From Cryobacterium sp. CG_9.6 (GTDB lineage Bacteria > Actinomycetota > Actinomycetes > Actinomycetales > Microbacteriaceae), in assembly GCF_029893365.1 (NCBI RefSeq), contig NZ_JARXUZ010000001.1:1426001-1490000 (forward strand): 64,000 bases of DNA. Reading direction: 5' to 3'. Position 1 is the stretch's first letter, and each line of letters starts with the position of its first letter. Of the stretch, positions 59,620 to 64,000 are shown piece by piece. The translations under genes and the position numbers were made by a program. Under the pieces are notes generated by a model. The model searched no databases. It saw nothing but the letters and a program-made list of their open reading frames with translations, and was not told where the DNA came from.

Positions 59620-60597
59620 GTGAGCTCCTCTACAAATCCCTTTGGCCAGGTGCTAGTCGCACTGGTCACACCATTCACGTTCGACGGAGAAGTGGACTGG
59701 GCCGGGGTCGAGAAGCACATCGATGATGTGATCAACGCCGGTGCGGACGGCATCGTCGTGACCGGAACCACCGGAGAAACAAGCACCCTCACCGACCCGG
59801 AAAAGATTCGCCTGGTTGAGGTGGGTAAGTCCGTGGCCAATGGTCGCGCCAAGATCATCACCGGTGGTGGCTCGAATGAGACCGCGCACGCCATGCAGCT
59901 CGCGCGTCAGAGCGAGAAGGCTGGCGCTGACGGCAACATGATCGTCACGCCGTACTACAACAAGCCCACTCAGGCCGGCATTCTGACTCACTTTCGCATG
60001 ATCGCTGATGCCACCGACCTTCCGGTGATTCTGTATGACATCCCCGGTCGTACCGGTGTTCCGATCGCGTACGAGACCATCCTGCGCGCGGCCAAGCACC
60101 CGAACATCCTTGCCGTCAAAGACGCCAAGGGTGATTTCGCCCAGGTGAGCCGCGTGCTGAACCAGACCGACCTGATGTACTTCTCCGGCGATGACGCTAA
60201 CGTCTTGCCGCACCTGTCTATTGGAGCCACGGGCCTGATTGGCGTCACCGGCAACATTGCCGCAACGCCCTATCGGCAGATGGTCGACGCCGTGAACGCC
60301 GGGGACCTTGCCACCGCGACGGCTGCGCACATGCAGCTGGAGCCGCTGGTTCGGGCCGTGATGACCCACGTTCCCGGAACGGTCGCCGTGAAATATATTC
60401 TGCACGGACTTCGACGCATCGGTAGCCCCCGCGTTCGCCTGCCTCTCGTGGGTCCTGAGGAATCCGAAGCTGCCCAGATCGAATCGGAAATCGATCTCGT
60501 CAAGAACATTCCCGGAGTAGACTTCAGCAACTTTCGGCCCGATCGCAACGCGGCAGCCGGCGGCTCACTGCCCAAGGTTGCCGGCACGACGCGGTAG
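59620..60597 (+). CDS. dapA: 4-hydroxy-tetrahydrodipicolinate synthase
   Basis: 325 residues from GTG 59620; upstream in-frame starts lie inside thyX. Condenses pyruvate with aspartate semialdehyde, the entry to lysine/diaminopimelate synthesis. VALVTPFTFDGEVDW (near residue 13), GIVVTGTTGETSTLTDPEK (near 44; Thr-Thr of the proton relay), VILYDIPGRTGVPI (Tyr near 137) and ILAVKDAKGDFAQ (Schiff-base Lys near 165). The last 30 residues are a longer tail than in E. coli DapA. Confidence 0.95.
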   Translation: MSSSTNPFGQVLVALVTPFTFDGEVDWAGVEKHIDDVINAGADGIVVTGTTGETSTLTDPEKIRLVEVGKSVANGRAKIITGGGSNETAHAMQLARQSEKAGADGNMIVTPYYNKPTQAGILTHFRMIADATDLPVILYDIPGRTGVPIAYETILRAAKHPNILAVKDAKGDFAQVSRVLNQTDLMYFSGDDANVLPHLSIGATGLIGVTGNIAATPYRQMVDAVNAGDLATATAAHMQLEPLVRAVMTHVPGTVAVKYILHGLRRIGSPRVRLPLVGPEESEAAQIESEIDLVKNIPGVDFSNFRPDRNAAAGGSLPKVAGTTR

Positions 60598-60623
60598 GCC
60601 ACATTCTGGCGTGAGGAGGAGTT

Positions 60624-62300
60624 GTGGCTGGGGCCGTTCGCCTTCCACCTGCTTTGACCGCGGGTACCCTTCGAATCACTCCGATCGGAGGGCTCGGCGA
60701 AATCGGTCGCAACATGACGACCTTTGAGATCGATGGAAAAATTCTCATCGTCGATTGCGGCGTTCTCTTTCCCGATGAGCGCCAGCCGGGCGTTGACCTC
60801 ATCCTTCCCGATTTCGGCTTTCTGGCGGACCGGATCGACGACGTGTTGGCGGTTGTGCTGACACACGGACACGAGGATCACATCGGGGGTATGCCGTACC
60901 TGCTCCGACTCCGGTCAGACATTCCCATCATTGGGTCGGTCCTCACGCTCGCCTTCCTCACTGCCCGGCTCCGGGAACATCACCTCGTCCCTAACCGGGT
61001 GTCCGTTGCCGCCGGTGCCAGCGAACGGTGGGGGCCCTTTGGGCTGGAATTCATCGCGGTGAATCATTCCGTCCCCGACGCTCTCGCCGTGGCCATCACC
61101 ACGACCGGTGGAACCGTGCTGCACACCGGCGATTTCAATATGGACCAGCTCCCCATCGACGGGCGCATCACCGACCTGGGGGAGTTTGCCCGCCTCGGCA
61201 GGGAGGGAGTCGATCTCCTGATGATCGACTCGACCAACGCGGATATCCCCGGTTTCTCCGCACACGAGCGATCGATCAGGCCCGCCCTCGACCACATCAT
61301 TCGGCGAGCACCGCGCCGGGTGATCATTGCCGGCTTTTCAAGTAATGTGCACCGGGTGCAGCAGGTGCTGGATTCGGCCCACTCCAACGGGCGCCGGGTG
61401 ACGTTCCTCGGCCGTTCAATGGTGCGCAGCATGGGAATTGCCGCCGAGCTCGGCTACCTCACCGTGCCGCCAGACGTGCTGGTTGATTTCAGCCGTTCGG
61501 ATGCCATCCCTGAAAATAAGATGATCTACATCGCCACCGGCTCGCAGGGTGAACCGATGGCGGTCCTCGGTCGCATGGTGCGACAGGCTCACGAGATTGC
61601 GGTGCGTCCCGGCGACACGGTGATTCTGGCATCAAGTCGAATCCCGGGCAATGAAAGCGCGATTGCCGGAATCATCGACGGACTCACCAAGCTTGGTGCC
61701 ACCGTTTTTCACCGGGGGAACGCGCTGGTGCACGTGTCTGGTCATGCGACTGCTGGTCCGCTGCTCTACGTGTTCAACATGGTGAAGCCACGCAACGTGC
61801 TCCCCGTGCACGGGGAGTTTCGCCACCTCACCGCGAACGCACAGCTGGCCATCGAAACGGGAGTGAGTGCATCCAGTGTCATCCTTGCCGAAAACGGGAC
61901 GGTCATTGACCTGTGTGCCGGACGAGCCGTGGCGGTTGGGCAACTCGACGTGGGTTACGTGTTCGTGGATGGAGCAACGGTGGGGGAACTCACCGAAGCT
62001 GATCTAAAAGACCGCAGAATTCTGGCCCAGGAGGGTTTCGTCTCGGTCATTGTTGTTGTGGCGGTGACGACCGGGGTCGTGCTCGTGGGCCCGGAGGTAC
62101 ACGCTCGAGGTTTTGCGGAAGACGAGTCGGTCTTCGACGCGCTCAAGCCCCTCATCAGCGCGGCCCTGCGCACCGCGGCACTCAACGATGTGCGCGACCT
62201 GCATGTGCTCTCCCAAATTGTGCGTCGGGTGGCGGGACGCTGGGTGCAACAGACCTTTCACCGCCAACCGATGATCGTTCCCCTCGTCATTCAGGCGTGA
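60624..62300 (+). CDS. rnj: Ribonuclease J (copy 2)
   Basis: 558 residues from GTG 60624 with GAGGAGGAG upstream. Same family as copy 1: ITPIGGLGEIGRNMTTFE (near 18), THGHEDHIGGMPYLL (near 83), HTGDFNMDQLPID (near 165), DSTNADIPGF, GSQGEPMAVLGRMV (near 305), VSGHATAGPLL and NVLPVHGEFRHL (near 390). All metal and beta-CASP residues look intact. The C-terminal domain (LTEADLKDRRILAQEGFVSV, near 455) follows the usual actinobacterial pattern, unlike copy 1. It occupies the conserved place after dapA, 26 bp downstream and probably in one operon. Confidence 0.96.
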   Translation: MAGAVRLPPALTAGTLRITPIGGLGEIGRNMTTFEIDGKILIVDCGVLFPDERQPGVDLILPDFGFLADRIDDVLAVVLTHGHEDHIGGMPYLLRLRSDIPIIGSVLTLAFLTARLREHHLVPNRVSVAAGASERWGPFGLEFIAVNHSVPDALAVAITTTGGTVLHTGDFNMDQLPIDGRITDLGEFARLGREGVDLLMIDSTNADIPGFSAHERSIRPALDHIIRRAPRRVIIAGFSSNVHRVQQVLDSAHSNGRRVTFLGRSMVRSMGIAAELGYLTVPPDVLVDFSRSDAIPENKMIYIATGSQGEPMAVLGRMVRQAHEIAVRPGDTVILASSRIPGNESAIAGIIDGLTKLGATVFHRGNALVHVSGHATAGPLLYVFNMVKPRNVLPVHGEFRHLTANAQLAIETGVSASSVILAENGTVIDLCAGRAVAVGQLDVGYVFVDGATVGELTEADLKDRRILAQEGFVSVIVVVAVTTGVVLVGPEVHARGFAEDESVFDALKPLISAALRTAALNDVRDLHVLSQIVRRVAGRWVQQTFHRQPMIVPLVIQA

Positions 62301-62309
62301 GCACTCGAT

Positions 62310-62366
62310 AACAGCGTGGTCAAGCCGCGCAACATGCTCACCATGCACGGCGATCGATCCCACCGC
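62310..62366 (+). pseudogene. Remnant of a third RNase J copy (active-site scrap)
   Basis: Nine bases after the copy-2 stop, in the same frame, the DNA reads NSVVKPRNMLTMHGDRSHR. It lines up with NMVKPRNVLPVHGEFRH inside copy 2 (61777-61827) at both protein and DNA level (AAGCC-CGCAAC-TGCTC-CC-TGCACGG shared in order). The resemblance stops on both sides. It looks like the debris of a tandem duplication or an abortive recombination between copies. Confidence 0.75.
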
Positions 62367-62429
62367 GGGGTTCGGGACCGCTACACTCACCATGTCGGCC
62401 AGCGCAGGCCGCCGAATCGGGGGGCTTGA

Positions 62430-63473
62430 GTGAAAATTGCACGCACATGGATCTTTCCACTACTACGAATCGCGCTCATTGCGTTGATTGCTGTGGCGCT
62501 CGTGAAGCTGGCATTCTTCCCGGATGGCGCCGTCGCGAGTGATCCGGCTCAGCCCACCGGGCAGGTTGTTGAACCTCAGATTGCAGTCGCGCTCGGCACC
62601 ATCACGAATAACGTCACACTCGACGCCACCGTGAGCGCCGACGCCGCACTTGCCGTGAAAGCCAACGCCGTGGGTACCGTCGACGAGATCTTCGTGGCCG
62701 CCGGCCAGCCCGTGGTTGAGGGCGACAAGATCTATGACATTCGGGTGGAGACCCTCCGAGACCCGGTGGAGACCACGGATGCCCTGGGTCAGGTCACGAT
62801 GACCCAGCCCAAACCTGTCGTGAGCTTTTCCAAGGTACTCGCGCCCGCCACGGGCGTGCTGAGTTCGCTTACTATCATTCCCGGCCAGGCCGTCTCCGTC
62901 GGGGACGCTACGGGGCAGGTTGCACCGCCGAGCTTCTCGGTGACCGGCGCACTCAGCCCCGACCAGCAGTATCGCCTACAAACCAAGCCGACCGAGGCAT
63001 CCGTCACCATCACCAATGGCCCGGCACCCTTCACGTGCACCGGCCTTGTCGTGACCACACCGCTCGCCGGTGCCACGAGTGACGCGCTCGGGGGAACGGA
63101 TGCCGCGACCGGCGGCACCGGCACAACGGTGAGTTGCGCGATTCCCGCGGAGGTCGTGGTCTTCTCCGGGCTGGCGGCGAAGATCACGATTGCGGCTGGG
63201 CAGGCCGACAACGTGCTCGTGGTCCCCACAACGGCGGTCAAGGGATCGGCGGCAACCGGTTCGGTGTGGATGGCGCTTCCGGACGGCACGACGGAGGAGC
63301 GCCCGGTGACCCTCGGCATGACGGACGGAACGAGCGTTCAGCTCCTGACCGGCGTCGTTGAGGGTGACCTCGTGAACGAGTTTGTGCCGGGCGCGGTGGC
63401 TCCACCCCAGGACGGCTGTATAACCGGCCCGGGCGGCAGCGTGATCTGCAATGGCGTCGGGATGGGCGGATGA
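62430..63473 (+). CDS. Periplasmic-adaptor-like (HlyD/MacA-type) efflux protein
   Basis: 347 residues starting with GTG. N-terminal membrane anchor (IFPLLRIALIALIAVALVK), then a biotinyl-lipoyl-like half-motif ADAALAVKANAVGTVDEIFV (near residue 71), GQPVVEGDKIYDI (near 90) and ATGVLSSLTIIPGQAVSVGD (near 142), and a beta-barrel with NVLVVPTTAVKG (near 262) and EERPVTLGMTDG. The lipoyl halves are not separated by a long coiled coil. Its stop overlaps the ATPase start, so it belongs to an ABC exporter of MacAB type. In a monoderm it would link the permease to the cell surface. Confidence 0.85.
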   Translation: MKIARTWIFPLLRIALIALIAVALVKLAFFPDGAVASDPAQPTGQVVEPQIAVALGTITNNVTLDATVSADAALAVKANAVGTVDEIFVAAGQPVVEGDKIYDIRVETLRDPVETTDALGQVTMTQPKPVVSFSKVLAPATGVLSSLTIIPGQAVSVGDATGQVAPPSFSVTGALSPDQQYRLQTKPTEASVTITNGPAPFTCTGLVVTTPLAGATSDALGGTDAATGGTGTTVSCAIPAEVVVFSGLAAKITIAAGQADNVLVVPTTAVKGSAATGSVWMALPDGTTEERPVTLGMTDGTSVQLLTGVVEGDLVNEFVPGAVAPPQDGCITGPGGSVICNGVGMGG

Positions 63474-64000
63474 GTCTCCTACACCTGGCGGGAGTGACCC
63501 GCACGGTGGATGTCGTGGACGCTCCACCGCTCACGATTCTCGCAGGGGTCGACCTCGATATCGCGGACGGTGATCGGGTGTCCATCGTGGGCCGCTCCGG
63601 TTCCGGAAAAACCACGCTGCTCAACCTCCTCGGGCTGCTCGACAACCCCACGACCGGCGTTATGACGTTCGATGACCGCAAGGTGGCGTCCTTCTCATCG
63701 GGGGAACGCGACCGGGTACGCGGACAGCACGTGGGATTCATCTTTCAACAGTTCAACCTCTTGCAGGGGCGCACAGCTCTGGAGAACGTCATGACGCCGT
63801 TGCTCTACGCCGAGGGGAAACAGTTCTGGCAACGGTCCCGCATCGCCGCCGAAATGCTTGACCGGGTGGGCCTCGGCGACCGCCTGTCGAGCATGCCCGA
63901 CCGGCTCTCCGGGGGCGAACAGCAGCGGGTTGCGATCGCTCGGTCCCTCGTGCGCGGCCCTCGCCTCATTTTGGCAGATGAGCCGACGGGTGCCCTCGAT
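63470..64000 (+). CDS. ABC transporter ATP-binding protein, MacB/LolD type (cut by window end)
   Basis: The first 177 codons are visible; the frame is open to the window edge. ATG overlaps the adaptor stop (ATGA). Walker [17 protein letters not shown] (near residue 42), Q-loop [18 protein letters not shown] (near 92), signature [16 protein letters not shown] (near 145) and Walker [14 protein letters not shown] (near 166). The E-P-T-G-A-L-D ending and Q-F-N-L-L are typical of the MacB/FtsE-like peptide or lipoprotein exporters. A FtsX-like permease gene is expected next. Confidence 0.93.
   Translation, partial: MSLLHLAGVTRTVDVVDAPPLTILAGVDLDIADGDRVSIVGRSGSGKTTLLNLLGLLDNPTTGVMTFDDRKVASFSSGERDRVRGQHVGFIFQQFNLLQGRTALENVMTPLLYAEGKQFWQRSRIAAEMLDRVGLGDRLSSMPDRLSGGEQQRVAIARSLVRGPRLILADEPTGALD

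Overview
The window is high-GC, densely coded actinobacterial DNA. Several things point to an actinobacterium, probably Microbacteriaceae: the gene neighbourhoods (rpsO/pnp, and M16 peptidase-dapB-thyX-dapA-rnj), a mycothiol-dependent nitroreductase-type DsbA protein, a DUF222/HNH protein, GTG/TTG starts, TANNNT -10 boxes placed 6-7 nt before start codons (leaderless genes), and extragenic CTGGTCGAG...TCGAGACC repeats. The family placement is inference from gene content. No database search was run. I saw no rRNA, tRNA or CRISPR array.

Layout. 1-7.7 kb is housekeeping: an AI-2E-family membrane protein, a small zinc-ribbon protein, rpsO, an APC amino-acid permease, an LLM flavoprotein and pnp with a strong terminator. 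7.7-25.6 kb is accessory and scarred by mobile DNA: an ArsR regulator facing a disulfide reductase, a DUF222/HNH protein, a DUF2079 membrane-protein gene split by a complete IS3-family element, remnants of a recombinase and of a DUF1016 nuclease, an IS110-family and an IS256-family element side by side, a lipoprotein gene cut by the IS256 end, several small soluble proteins and lipoproteins, and an AhpD-like gene divergent from a TetR regulator with two matching operators.

25.6-32.7 kb is a six-gene, mostly overlapping operon for a membrane complex related to group 4 hydrogenases (same subunits and order as Mycobacterium tuberculosis Rv0082-Rv0087). Its large subunit lacks both nickel-binding CxxC motifs, and its small subunit has Ser in place of the fourth cluster cysteine. 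It should therefore not be called a hydrogenase. 32.8-37.0 kb holds an Lrp/AsnC regulator divergent from a 2-oxoacid dehydrogenase operon (E1alpha, E1beta, E2). After a pterin dehydratase-glyoxalase fusion and a LysE-type exporter, 38.4-45.4 kb is a branched-chain acyl-CoA operon (TetR, carboxylase beta and alpha, acyl-CoA dehydrogenase, MaoC hydratase, CitE-like lyase) with the same order as Rv2502c-Rv2498c, fitting leucine/isovalerate breakdown.

46-64 kb returns to core genes: a first RNase J, release factor 3, an aldo/keto reductase with a TetR neighbour, M16 peptidase, dapB, a small TPR membrane protein, a 0.9-kb array of extragenic repeats, a redox group (TIGR01777, OsmC, DUF4395, thioredoxin), thyX, dapA and a second RNase J, followed by a short in-frame scrap of a third RNase J. 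The window ends in an efflux adaptor and its ABC ATPase (cut by the edge). In relatives such as Streptomyces, pnp, M16 peptidase, dapB, thyX, dapA and RNase J lie close together. Here about 44 kb separates pnp from the M16 gene, and the extra RNase J lies inside that block.

The most rewarding points are the cofactor-less hydrogenase-like complex, the RNase J duplication with a third remnant and an attenuator-like leader, the cleanly reconstructable IS3 insertion, the higher-order repeat array, and the recurrent leaderless promoter signature.
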